Assembly (NCBI GenBank): GCA_964426415.1
Contig: CAYRQM010000010.1
Location: 1 to 47,090 of the forward strand
Length of the DNA stretch: 47,090 bases
Direction: 5' to 3'
From: UBA3792 sp964426415
Lineage (GTDB): Bacteria; Bacillota; Clostridia; Christensenellales; CAG-138
In this document: one piece after another, positions 9,728 through 17,365 of the stretch
How positions within the stretch are numbered: position 1 is the first letter of the stretch
Layout: each line of letters begins with the position of its first letter
Made by a program: the position numbers and the translations under genes
Notes under the pieces: generated by a model
Databases searched by the model: none
What the model was told of the DNA's origin: nothing
What the model saw: only the letters and a program-made list of their open reading frames with translations

Positions 9728-10285
9728 ATGATTATGGCAGGCGACTTCCGCAAGGGCGTCACGGTGGAGATCGACGGCAACGTCTGGTCGATTGCAGACT
9801 TTCAGCATGTAAAGCCCGGTAAGGGCGCGGCATTCGTGCGGACGCGGCTTAAGAACGTCATGACCGGCGCCGTCTTGGAGCGCACGTTCAACCCGACGGA
9901 CAAGTATCCCCGTGCGATCATCGAGACCAAAGACATGGAATACCTGTATTCCGACGGCGAACTGTACTACTTCATGGATCAGGAAACCTACGAGCAGATT
10001 CCGCTGAACTTCGACCAAGTCGAAGACGCCATCAGCTTCATCAAGGAAAACGACGCCGTGAAGATGCGTTTCTTCAAGGGCAGCCCGTTCTCCGTGGAAG
10101 CGCCCAACTTCGTCGAGCTGAAAGTGACCGAGACGGAACCCGGCTTTAAGGGCGACACCGCCACCGGCACCACCAAGCCCGCCACGCTCGAAACCGGCTA
10201 CAAAATCTCCGTTCCGCTGTTCGTCAACGAGGGCGACACCATTCGCATCGACACCAGAACGGGCGACTACATGGAGCGCGTATAG
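9728..10285 (+). CDS. efp: Translation elongation factor P
   Basis: 185 residues, the standard EF-P length, with KOW-like domain I and two OB domains. It rescues ribosomes stalled at polyproline. The loop VKPGKGAAF places Lys32 at the tip that enters the peptidyl-transferase centre; Firmicute EF-Ps are modified at this lysine. The end SVPLFVNEGDTIRIDTRTGDY is typical. The ATG at 9728 lies 7 nt after GGAGGA and matches the family start M-I-x-AGDF. Proline-rich proteins in this window (7254-7907, 40968-42827) are plausible clients (inference). Confidence 0.97.
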   Translation: MIMAGDFRKGVTVEIDGNVWSIADFQHVKPGKGAAFVRTRLKNVMTGAVLERTFNPTDKYPRAIIETKDMEYLYSDGELYYFMDQETYEQIPLNFDQVEDAISFIKENDAVKMRFFKGSPFSVEAPNFVELKVTETEPGFKGDTATGTTKPATLETGYKISVPLFVNEGDTIRIDTRTGDYMERV

Positions 10286-10324
10286 CATCCACATCTCAAC
10301 TTTACAACAAATAGGAGGCACAGT

Positions 10325-10741
10325 ATGAGCAGGATTTCCGAAAAGGTTGCATATCTGGACGGTCTGATGGACGGAATGGATATCAAGGACGACAAATATG
10401 CAAAGCTGTTCACGGCGATCGTGGACACGTTGGACGTAATCGCAGAGGAGATGTCCGATCAAGAGGACACGTTGACCGATCTGGACGAGAGCGTTGACGA
10501 GATCTTCGACAATCTCGACGAGTACGACGCGCTTCTGTTTGGCGATGACGACGATGCGGACGAGGACGACGAAGACGACGACTTTGATGCGGACGATCTG
10601 GACGACGACTTCTTTGAAATCGTTTGCCCGTCCTGCGGCGAGACAATCTACTTCGACGAGGACATGCTGGACAGCCCCGACGGGCTCATTTGTCCCAACT
10701 GCAACGAACCCATCGAGATCACACTCAAAAAGGGCGAGTAA
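10325..10741 (+). CDS. Acidic protein with C-terminal zinc ribbon (CD1247-like)
   Basis: 138 residues. The helical N-terminus (ISEKVAYLDGLMDGM) resembles the domain named after Clostridioides CD1247. A very acidic Asp/Glu linker follows, then a two-knuckle zinc ribbon (CPSCG ... CPNCN). AGGAGG lies 7 nt before the ATG. It is the third gene of the peptidase-efp unit, 39 nt after efp, and ends at a terminator. This protein is recurrent next to efp in Clostridia; function unknown. Confidence 0.85.
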   Translation: MSRISEKVAYLDGLMDGMDIKDDKYAKLFTAIVDTLDVIAEEMSDQEDTLTDLDESVDEIFDNLDEYDALLFGDDDDADEDDEDDDFDADDLDDDFFEIVCPSCGETIYFDEDMLDSPDGLICPNCNEPIEITLKKGE

Positions 10742-10758
10742 TTGCCTTGCATAGCAAA

Positions 10759-10790
10759 AAGAGGGCGCGGGTTTTTCGCGCTTCTTTTTT
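10759..10790 (+). terminator. Terminator of the peptidase-efp unit
   Basis: GCGCG (10765-10769) and CGCGC (10777-10781) enclose a T-rich loop, followed by TTCTTTTTTT. Confidence 0.8.
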
Positions 10791-10981
10791 TGCAAAAAAT
10801 CATGCAGATTCCGAATACCACTATTACTTTGTATGATTGTACGGCAGTTTTGCATGATTGTTAGCAAGCACTGGGTGGAGCGGAAAAATTGTTTTTGCAA
10901 GTTCGTCACACAAATCTTGCATTTTAGGTTTATGCATCCGATGAATAAAGGGATTTTTTGCATATATTTTGCAATTTCCTC
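10791..10981. other. AT-rich leader with repeated TTGCAW motifs
   Basis: No gene. At least five TTGCAT/TTGCAA/ATGCAT words occur between about 10847 and 10975, plus a direct repeat ATGATTGT. AT content is much higher than in the flanking genes. It lies upstream of the catabolic-cluster promoter, where regulators would bind. Confidence 0.5.
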
Positions 10982-11010
10982 TTTACAAAACTTGAGAATT
11001 GGTTTAGAAT
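10982..11010 (+). promoter_or_regulatory. Promoter of the catabolic cluster
   Basis: TTTACA (10982-10987), 17-nt spacer, TAGAAT (11005-11010). A perfect inverted repeat follows at the expected transcription start. Confidence 0.65.
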
Positions 11011-11016
11011 GTACTT

Positions 11017-11036
11017 GTGTAGGGGTATGCCTACAC
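11017..11036. promoter_or_regulatory. Operator-like inverted repeat at the cluster transcription start
   Basis: GTGTAGG, 6 nt, CCTACAC: perfect 7-bp arms beginning 6 nt after the -10 box. It could be a repressor operator or a leader hairpin. Confidence 0.55.
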
Positions 11037-11071
11037 AGTACGAATTCATTATTTTACAGGAGGACACTCAC

Positions 11072-11755
11072 ATGGCAAGTAAGTACGACGTTATCGTGGA
11101 CCAAATGGAAGCAAAGCTCAGACCGCCGACAATCGGTTTGAAGCCCTACACGCCCAAAGTAATCCCCCTCACCACCGGTGAAGACATGCTGGTTCGTGAA
11201 GCATCTCCCGAAGAAATCGAAATGATCGTCGAGGGCATTCGTCCCTTGCTGGATCACCCGAAAGATTTCTATGACATCGTTTCTGCGCGTATCATTGCAG
11301 AGGGTCTTGGGATGCTCCGTCACCGTGTCCAAGACGAATACTTCTTCGTCGGCGCTGTGGATGGCGAGATCGCAGGTATCGTCAATGGCCGTATGGTCAA
11401 CGAAAAGGTCGGTATGTCCTATCACACCATGACGCTGAAGCGTGGTGCGCGTGTCGGCGCACAGCTGTTCGCAGCAAAGATGGAGTATCACTTCGACTTC
11501 ATGAATCAGGACGAAGTCTGGATCGTTGCAGAGTCGCCCAACGGCTTCCGTCGTTGGATGATCGAGTACGAGCTGGAAGATCGTCCCAGCGGCGTCCACG
11601 AGCTGGGCGGCGTCCCCACCTTTGTGCTTACCCGTGAACTGTGGGAGAAGCATAAGGAAAACAAGAACGTCGGTATTCGCCCGGCAGAAGAGCTGTTCCC
11701 CGAAGTCATCGAGGCGAACAAGGTTCTCCATATGCCCGCGAAGATCAGCGTGTAA
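11072..11755 (+). CDS. GNAT-like protein, first gene of the catabolic cluster
   Basis: 227 residues from an ATG 7 nt after AGGAGG. The middle looks like an acetyltransferase fold: a strand YFFVGAVDGEIAGIVNG, a motif-A-like KRGARVGAQLFAAKMEY, then VWIVAESPNGFRRWMIEYELED resembling the GNAT motif B region. The canonical Q/RxxGxG/A pyrophosphate loop is only partly matched, so CoA binding is not certain. It leads the cluster and is 33 nt before the thiolase-like gene, with the same strong ribosome sites. Role in the pathway unknown; N-acylation of an intermediate is one guess. Confidence 0.55.
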   Translation: MASKYDVIVDQMEAKLRPPTIGLKPYTPKVIPLTTGEDMLVREASPEEIEMIVEGIRPLLDHPKDFYDIVSARIIAEGLGMLRHRVQDEYFFVGAVDGEIAGIVNGRMVNEKVGMSYHTMTLKRGARVGAQLFAAKMEYHFDFMNQDEVWIVAESPNGFRRWMIEYELEDRPSGVHELGGVPTFVLTRELWEKHKENKNVGIRPAEELFPEVIEANKVLHMPAKISV

Positions 11756-11788
11756 GTTGCAACTATTGAATCAGAAAGGAATGTAAAA

Positions 11789-12991
11789 ATGCGCGAAGTA
11801 GGTATTGTTGGCATCGGCCATACCAAGTTCGGTAAGTCGAAGGTTCCGTTCCTCGATATGTGCTGCCAAGCTGCACTGGAGGCAATGGACGACGCAGGCG
11901 CAAAGACCGGACGTGCAAACCACATCGACCAAGTGTTCGTCGGCACGATGGGCGCCGGCATGGTCAGCCGCATTAGCGGCGCGGCTTCTGCCGTGGTCGA
12001 TACCCTGAACATTCGTCCCGCCATGGCGGAGACCGTCGAAAACGGTCCCGCATCGGGCGCATCTGCCATCAAGCTGGGCTATATGGCAATCGCGTCGGGC
12101 GTTGCGAATTGCGTTCTCGTCATTGGCGCGGAGGGCATGCGCGCCGTCACAGGCTGGGAGGGCACCGACTTTGTTGCCACCATGCTGCATCCCGACGGCG
12201 AATACAAATACGGCATTACGCTGCCGTCCTGCGCAGGTCTGTTCACGCGTCTCTGCATGGACAAGTACGGCGTCACCAGCAAGGATCTTGCCATCGTATC
12301 CGTCAAGAACCATGCAAACGCCTGCCTGAACCCTGTTGCACACATCCAGAACAAAGTTGTTCTTGCCCGTATCACCGACCCGCGTATCATCAATGCGACG
12401 AACCCCTTGGTCGCCGATCCGCTGCGTCAGTTCGATATGTGCCCCGTCTCCGACGGTGCTGCCGCCGTGCTGCTGGTCGCAAAAGACAAGCAAGACGAAT
12501 ACGGCTTTGGCGCCAAGAAGTTCGTCAAGATTGCCGGCGTAGGCTCTGCAACCGACACTCACTATGTGGCTGCGCGTGCCGTCCCCACCGACCTGTTGGC
12601 GGTTCGTCTCTCGGCACAGATGGCATACAAGATGGCGGGTCTTGGCCCGAAGGACATCGACGTTGCCGAGCTGCATGACGCATTCCAGATCCTTGAGATC
12701 GTCGAATCCGAAGAAGTCGGTTTCTTTGCCCGCGGCGAAGGCAATGTTGCTGCCCGCGAAGGCAAGACGGAGATTCACGGCGAGAAGCCCATCAACACCT
12801 CCGGCGGTCTGAAGGCAAAGGGCCATCCGCTGGGCGCAACGGGCGTTTCGCAGGTCGTCGAGCTGGTCAAGCAGCTTCGTAACGACGGGTCCGCAGGCGA
12901 ACGTCAAGTTCCGAACGCGAAGGCTGGTCTTGCGATCAACTTCGGCGGTTTCGGCAACAACGTCTGCGCAACGATTCTGACAGTCGAGTAA
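11789..12991 (+). CDS. Thiolase-fold protein (SCP-x/Ltp2-like) lacking the catalytic Cys
   Basis: 400 residues, full-length thiolase fold of the lipid-transfer/SCP-x type. The segment that carries the nucleophilic Cys in thiolases reads VENGPASGASA here, with Pro87 at that position. The histidine motifs are kept: ELHDAF (His296) and GHPLGATG (His346). The usual C-terminal CxG is replaced by NFGGFG. A DUF35 partner follows after 12 nt. Known DUF35-bound relatives without the Cys, such as actinobacterial Ltp2-ChsH2, are retro-aldolases that release an acyl-CoA. By that analogy this is more likely a C-C lyase than a thiolase (inference). Confidence 0.85.
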   Translation: MREVGIVGIGHTKFGKSKVPFLDMCCQAALEAMDDAGAKTGRANHIDQVFVGTMGAGMVSRISGAASAVVDTLNIRPAMAETVENGPASGASAIKLGYMAIASGVANCVLVIGAEGMRAVTGWEGTDFVATMLHPDGEYKYGITLPSCAGLFTRLCMDKYGVTSKDLAIVSVKNHANACLNPVAHIQNKVVLARITDPRIINATNPLVADPLRQFDMCPVSDGAAAVLLVAKDKQDEYGFGAKKFVKIAGVGSATDTHYVAARAVPTDLLAVRLSAQMAYKMAGLGPKDIDVAELHDAFQILEIVESEEVGFFARGEGNVAAREGKTEIHGEKPINTSGGLKAKGHPLGATGVSQVVELVKQLRNDGSAGERQVPNAKAGLAINFGGFGNNVCATILTVE

Positions 12992-13003
12992 GGAGGCACG
13001 AGA

Positions 13004-13369
13004 ATGGAACAAATGTATATGTACAAGTGCAAGAAGTGCGGTAAGCTGCATCATCCTCGCTATGTCGTGTGCCAGAACCCCGATTGCGACGGCCGCGAAT
13101 TCGAACAGCTCCCGTTGGAAGGCGAATGCACGCTGCTGACCTGGACGCGGACATACAACCTGCCGGAAGGCTATATGTGCCCGTGGCTCAACTTTGGCAT
13201 TGTCGAGTTCCCGAATGGCCTGCGTGTAACGGGTCAGATCGGCTTCGACGACGGCATCGAAACGGGCATGAAGCTCAAGACGACGGTCGGCGTTGTCAAA
13301 GAAAAGGTCATCAAATACAAAGAGACGGTCGACGAACCGCAGTACGGGTTCATCTTTGTTAAGGCGTAA
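13004..13369 (+). CDS. DUF35 zinc-ribbon/OB-fold acyl-CoA partner protein
   Basis: 121 residues. The N-terminal rubredoxin-like zinc ribbon has CKKCG and a second Cys pair in VCQNPDCDG. An OB-fold follows (LLTWTRTYNLPEG ... RVTGQIGFDDG). DUF35 proteins bind the acyl-CoA of a thiolase-fold partner, as in archaeal thiolase/HMG-CoA synthase complexes and ChsH2-Ltp2. It has GGAGG 7 nt before the ATG and lies directly after the thiolase-like gene, so a complex of the two is expected. Its stop codon sits in the loop of a perfect hairpin. Confidence 0.9.
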   Translation: MEQMYMYKCKKCGKLHHPRYVVCQNPDCDGREFEQLPLEGECTLLTWTRTYNLPEGYMCPWLNFGIVEFPNGLRVTGQIGFDDGIETGMKLKTTVGVVKEKVIKYKETVDEPQYGFIFVKA

Positions 13370-13389
13370 GCCTTAACAAAGATGTTTTT
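13351..13389 (+). terminator. Perfect 15-bp hairpin spanning the DUF35 stop codon
   Basis: CATCTTTGTTAAGGC (13351-13365) and its exact reverse complement (13370-13384) flank the loop GTAA, and TTTTTG follows. The TAA stop is in the loop. It looks like an intrinsic terminator or attenuator inside the cluster. Confidence 0.75.
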
Positions 13390-13397
13390 GCGTTTCT

Positions 13398-14300
13398 ATG
13401 GCTGAATCTGCAAAGAAAATCTGCAAACGCCTCCACGCCTACCTCAAGATGGACGGGTATCGCGGCACGGTGCAGTCCGTGTTCGCCAACGCTGTCAACA
13501 TCGTTACGCCCATCGGGTTGGTGTCCGTCCTCTCCAATGCGCACTGTTTGCATCCGTATTCGATGGTAATCCAATCGGTCAAACCGTTTACGCAGATGGG
13601 CATACAAGAAGGGCAAGAGGTGCTCCTTGCGGATGAAACGCTGCAGATTCCCGCCTGCGCATGCAGCATCGACTATCGGCAAGCCACCGATTTAGATCTG
13701 TCGATCGGGGTGATGCAAACCCTGTTCATCCCGATCGACCTTTCGATTCGCACGCGGCACTTGTACCGTGTCATCGAAGGGTGCGGCTCGTCCGACGATC
13801 TTTCACCGCTTGTGACAGAAGCCAAAACAAACCCTTATTGCGACCTGATTCGTCCGCGGCTGCCCGCACTGTGCGATGCGCTCAACGAGCAAGACATCCT
13901 GCTGTGCGAACAGGCTGCCGCAAGGCTTGCGGGCTGTGGCGTCGGGCTGACGCCGTCTTCGGACGATTTGCTCACAGGCTATATGTCCGCCTACGCGGCG
14001 CTTTCCATGGCGCTGGGGCGTTCCCGCGATCGCGTGCTGCCGCTGACCCGTGCCATTGCGTCGGGTGCAAGCGCCCACACCACCGATCTATCCGCCGCGT
14101 TTTTGCTGCAAAGCGGGGAAGGGCTGGTTTCGGAAGATGTGTTCGCACTGCTGCGCAGCATCTTTTCCGACGTCTCCTATCCGACAATGGTGGCGCAAGC
14201 CACCAAGGTGGCAGCGTTCGGCTCCACCAGCGGCACCGATATCTTAACCGGCATGTATCTTGCCATCATTCATCACTATGGAGGGAAAAACATTGAATAA
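13398..14300 (+). CDS. DUF2877 protein (AllH/YlbF-like)
   Basis: 300 residues with the family signature GCGVGLTPSSDDLLTGY near residues 176-192. In E. coli the homologue (YlbF, AllH) works with FdrA and YlbE in the anaerobic allantoin pathway, where the trio is reported to be the oxamate carbamoyltransferase. There is no convincing ribosome site before the ATG at 13398, which follows the hairpin by 13 nt, so it may be weakly translated or start elsewhere. The 3' end overlaps fdrA by 8 nt, which supports a three-protein complex here too. Reaction in this organism not proven. Confidence 0.85.
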   Translation: MAESAKKICKRLHAYLKMDGYRGTVQSVFANAVNIVTPIGLVSVLSNAHCLHPYSMVIQSVKPFTQMGIQEGQEVLLADETLQIPACACSIDYRQATDLDLSIGVMQTLFIPIDLSIRTRHLYRVIEGCGSSDDLSPLVTEAKTNPYCDLIRPRLPALCDALNEQDILLCEQAAARLAGCGVGLTPSSDDLLTGYMSAYAALSMALGRSRDRVLPLTRAIASGASAHTTDLSAAFLLQSGEGLVSEDVFALLRSIFSDVSYPTMVAQATKVAAFGSTSGTDILTGMYLAIIHHYGGKNIE

Positions 14301-15852
14301 ACTCGAAATCAGAAAAAATGCGTATTATGATTCCGTCACCCTCATGATCATCTCCAAGGACGTGAAAAAGCTGGACGGCGTGGAAGAAGCGCTGGTCGGC
14401 ATGGGCACGGATCTCAATCGTGAGATCGCGCACAACATCGGCCTTGCGACCCCGGAGTTCGAGGATGTGACGGCAAACGATTTCTTCGTCGCCGTGCGCT
14501 GTGCCGACGAGGCAGCGTTCGAAGCCGCGATCGCCAAGGTCGATGAGCTGCTCAACAAAAAATCCGAAGCCAAAGAAGCAACGTATTACCCGCCCACCTT
14601 GGAAGGCGCGCTCAAGATTGACCCCGACCTCAACATGGCGGTCATCTCCGTGCCGGGCAAATTCGCGGCGGATGTTGCGCAAAGCTGCCTTGACAACGAC
14701 ATCAACGTCATGCTCTTCTCGGACAACGTCACCATCGAAGAAGAACGTGCCTTGAAAGAATATGCGGCGAGTAAAGAGCTGCTCGTCATGGGCCCCGACT
14801 GCGGCACCGCCATCGTCAACAACATTCCGCTGGCGTTTGCCAACGTGGTCAAGAAGGGCAACATCGGCATCGTCGCCGCGTCCGGCACCGGCACGCAGGA
14901 GATTTCCTCGATCATCGACCAGTTGGGCGGCGGCGTTTCGCAGGTGCTTGGCACCGGCGGCAGAGACCTCAAAATTCAAATCGGCGGCATCATGATGAAG
15001 CTGGGCTTGGATGCGCTCATCAACGACCCCAATACCAAAGTCATCGTGCTCATTTCCAAGCCGCCTGCCAAAGAAATCGCCACCGAAATCCTCAACATCG
15101 CCAAGAACGCAGGCAAGCCTGTGGTGGTCAGCTTCATCGGCGGCGACCGCAAAGAAATCGAATCCTTCGGTCTGACCGCTGCGGTTTCGTTGGAAGACGC
15201 TGCACATAAGGCAGTCGCCATCTCCAAGGGCGAACAGCCCGTCGATTTTGTCGCGTTCACCATGGGCGCCGACAAAGCCGAAGCGCTTGCCAAGTCCGAA
15301 GCCGAAAAGATGGCAAAGTCTCAAAAATACGTCCGTGGGTTCTACACCGGCGGCACGCTGTGCGACGAAGCCATGAAGCTGATGATTGGCGATCTGGGCC
15401 ACATTTACAGCAACATTCCTTTGAACGCCTGCGACAAGCTGGCAGACGCCCGCAATGGCGCCAGCAAAGAGCATACGTTCCTCGATTTCGGCGATGACGA
15501 GTTCACCGTCGGCCGTCCGCATCCGATGATCGATCCGTCGCTGCGCGCCGAGCGTGTTGTGACCGACGGCAAAGATCCGTCCTGCGCCATCATCATGTGC
15601 GACTGCGTCATCGGCTACGGCTCCCACGAGGATCCTGCCGCCGACCTGTCCGACGCGATCAAAGCCGCCAAGGCGGAAGCCGCCGAGAACGGCCGTTATC
15701 TCTGCTGCGTTTGCGCGGTCTGCGGCACCGAGGGCGACCCGCAGTGCCTGTCCAAAACCCAGAAAAAGCTTGCGGATGCAGGCGCGATCGTGCTGCCGTC
15801 CAACGCACAGGCAACGCGGTTCGTCACCCGTGTGCTTGCCAACTTGAAGTAA
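14293..15852 (+). CDS. fdrA: FdrA-like acyl-CoA synthetase-fold protein (AllF-like)
   Basis: 519 residues from a TTG 7 nt after GGAGGG; earlier in-frame ATGs lie inside DUF2877. The N-terminus (YYDSVTLMIIS) matches FdrA. The protein has succinyl-CoA-synthetase-like architecture: a CoA-binding-type Rossmann domain, the loop VAASGTGTQEISS, then LGTGGRDLK and a second ligase-type domain. FdrA homologues act with DUF1116 and DUF2877 proteins in carbamoyl transfer from oxamate or similar compounds to phosphate. Neighbours on both sides are exactly those partners. The substrate may differ from oxamate. Confidence 0.88.
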   Translation: MNKLEIRKNAYYDSVTLMIISKDVKKLDGVEEALVGMGTDLNREIAHNIGLATPEFEDVTANDFFVAVRCADEAAFEAAIAKVDELLNKKSEAKEATYYPPTLEGALKIDPDLNMAVISVPGKFAADVAQSCLDNDINVMLFSDNVTIEEERALKEYAASKELLVMGPDCGTAIVNNIPLAFANVVKKGNIGIVAASGTGTQEISSIIDQLGGGVSQVLGTGGRDLKIQIGGIMMKLGLDALINDPNTKVIVLISKPPAKEIATEILNIAKNAGKPVVVSFIGGDRKEIESFGLTAAVSLEDAAHKAVAISKGEQPVDFVAFTMGADKAEALAKSEAEKMAKSQKYVRGFYTGGTLCDEAMKLMIGDLGHIYSNIPLNACDKLADARNGASKEHTFLDFGDDEFTVGRPHPMIDPSLRAERVVTDGKDPSCAIIMCDCVIGYGSHEDPAADLSDAIKAAKAEAAENGRYLCCVCAVCGTEGDPQCLSKTQKKLADAGAIVLPSNAQATRFVTRVLANLK

Positions 15853-15865
15853 GGAGGAACGCAAC

Positions 15866-17293
15866 ATGAGTCAAGTCAACGAACTGTTCAACAAACAGCT
15901 GCACATCGTCAATTTCGGCATTGAGTCCTTCTACCAAGACCTTGTCGGGCAGAAGGAGCCCGCCGTACACGTCGATTGGAAGCCCATCGCAGGCGGCGAC
16001 AAGGAAGCCATCCAAAACCTGCGCAAGCTCAAGAATCCCGCGCTGTATGCCAAGATTCAAGAAGCCAACAAAGAGGCGCTTCGCCGTATCCTTGCCGCAC
16101 AGCCGACGCTGGTGGGCATGGGCATCGCGGGCGAGGTCATCCCCGGCATGACGAAGGACACCATCCTCCATGCAGGCCCGCCCATCACTTGGGATCGCAT
16201 GTGCGGCCCGATGCGCGGCGCCATCATGGGCGGTCTCATCTTGGAAGGCAAAGCGTCCAACCTGCAAGAAGCCGAAGCATTGGCAAAGAGCGGCAAGATC
16301 CAGTTCGACCCGTGCCATATGCACAATGCGGTCGGCCCCATGGCGGGCGTCATCACGTATTCCATGCCCGTGTGGATCATCGAAAACAAGGCGTTCGGCA
16401 ACCGTGCTTACTGCACGATGAACGAGGGCTTGGGCAAGGTGCTGCGCTTTGGCGCGTGCGATGAAGAGGTCTTCACCCGTCTGCGCTGGATGCGCGACCA
16501 TCTGTATCCCGTCATGAAGGAAGCGCTTGCCATCCATGGCGACATCGACCTTAAGACCATGATCGCACAGCTTTTGCAGATGGGCGATGAAGCCCACAAC
16601 CGCAACAAAGCGGGCACTTCGCTGCTGTTCCGCGAGCTGACGCCGTCGGTTTTGCGCACCAATTTCCCCGAACAAGAAAAGATCGCGGCGTTGGAGTTCA
16701 TCAACAACAACGACCACACCTTCCTCAACATCTCCATGCCGGCGTGCAAATCGACGATGGATCCCATCTTCGACATCCCGTACTGCACCGTGCTTGCCAC
16801 CATGTGCCGCAACGGCACGGACTTTGGCATCCGCATCGCAGGATTGGGCAAGAACGCATGGTTTGCGGCGCCTGCCGAGATGGTCAAAGGGCTGTATTTC
16901 CCGGGCTTTTCCGAGGAGGACGCAGCGCCTGACCTTGGCGATTCCTGCATCACCGAAACCACGGGCATCGGCGGCTTCTGCATGGCAGCGGCGCCTGCCA
17001 TCGTGCAGTTTGTCGGCGGTCAGGTTGCCGACGCAATCAACTACTCCAAGCAAATGTACGAGATCACCGTGGGCGAAGGCCAAGCCTACAAGATCCCCGC
17101 GCTCGATTTCCGCGGCGGCCCCACCGGCATCGACATGATGAAGGTCATCGAAACGGGCATTCGCCCCATCATCAACACGGGCATCGCGCACAAGGACTAT
17201 GGCGTCGGGCAAGTCGGCGCCGGGCTGGTCAATCCGCCCGAAGACTGCTTCAAACAAGCGTTGGCAGCTTGCGCCAAGGCTTGGACAAACTAA
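15866..17293 (+). CDS. DUF1116 protein (AllG/YlbE/YahG-like)
   Basis: 475 residues, full length for the family, with AGGAGG 7 nt before the ATG and 13 nt after fdrA. Conserved-looking segments include GMGIAGEVIPGM, GPPITWDRMCGPMRGA, DPCHMHNAVGPMAG and the C-terminal RGGPTGIDMMKVIETG. No classical cofactor motif. In E. coli its homologues are encoded beside FdrA (ylbE, yahG). Together with the two preceding genes it completes an AllFGH-type trio. I infer a carbamoyltransferase-like complex; substrate unproven. Confidence 0.87.
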   Translation: MSQVNELFNKQLHIVNFGIESFYQDLVGQKEPAVHVDWKPIAGGDKEAIQNLRKLKNPALYAKIQEANKEALRRILAAQPTLVGMGIAGEVIPGMTKDTILHAGPPITWDRMCGPMRGAIMGGLILEGKASNLQEAEALAKSGKIQFDPCHMHNAVGPMAGVITYSMPVWIIENKAFGNRAYCTMNEGLGKVLRFGACDEEVFTRLRWMRDHLYPVMKEALAIHGDIDLKTMIAQLLQMGDEAHNRNKAGTSLLFRELTPSVLRTNFPEQEKIAALEFINNNDHTFLNISMPACKSTMDPIFDIPYCTVLATMCRNGTDFGIRIAGLGKNAWFAAPAEMVKGLYFPGFSEEDAAPDLGDSCITETTGIGGFCMAAAPAIVQFVGGQVADAINYSKQMYEITVGEGQAYKIPALDFRGGPTGIDMMKVIETGIRPIINTGIAHKDYGVGQVGAGLVNPPEDCFKQALAACAKAWTN

Positions 17294-17310
17294 CGCCCCA
17301 TTCGGCGAAT

Positions 17311-17326
17311 ATTTCCTGCGGGAAAT
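17311..17326 (+). other. Small hairpin before the cyclase gene
   Basis: ATTTCC, loop TGCG, GGAAAT in the 72-nt gap. No T-run, so probably mRNA structure. A TATACT at 17341-17346 has no fitting -35 box. Confidence 0.35.
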
Positions 17327-17365
17327 TTCAAATACCCAAATATACTACATTAGGAGGACAACAAC

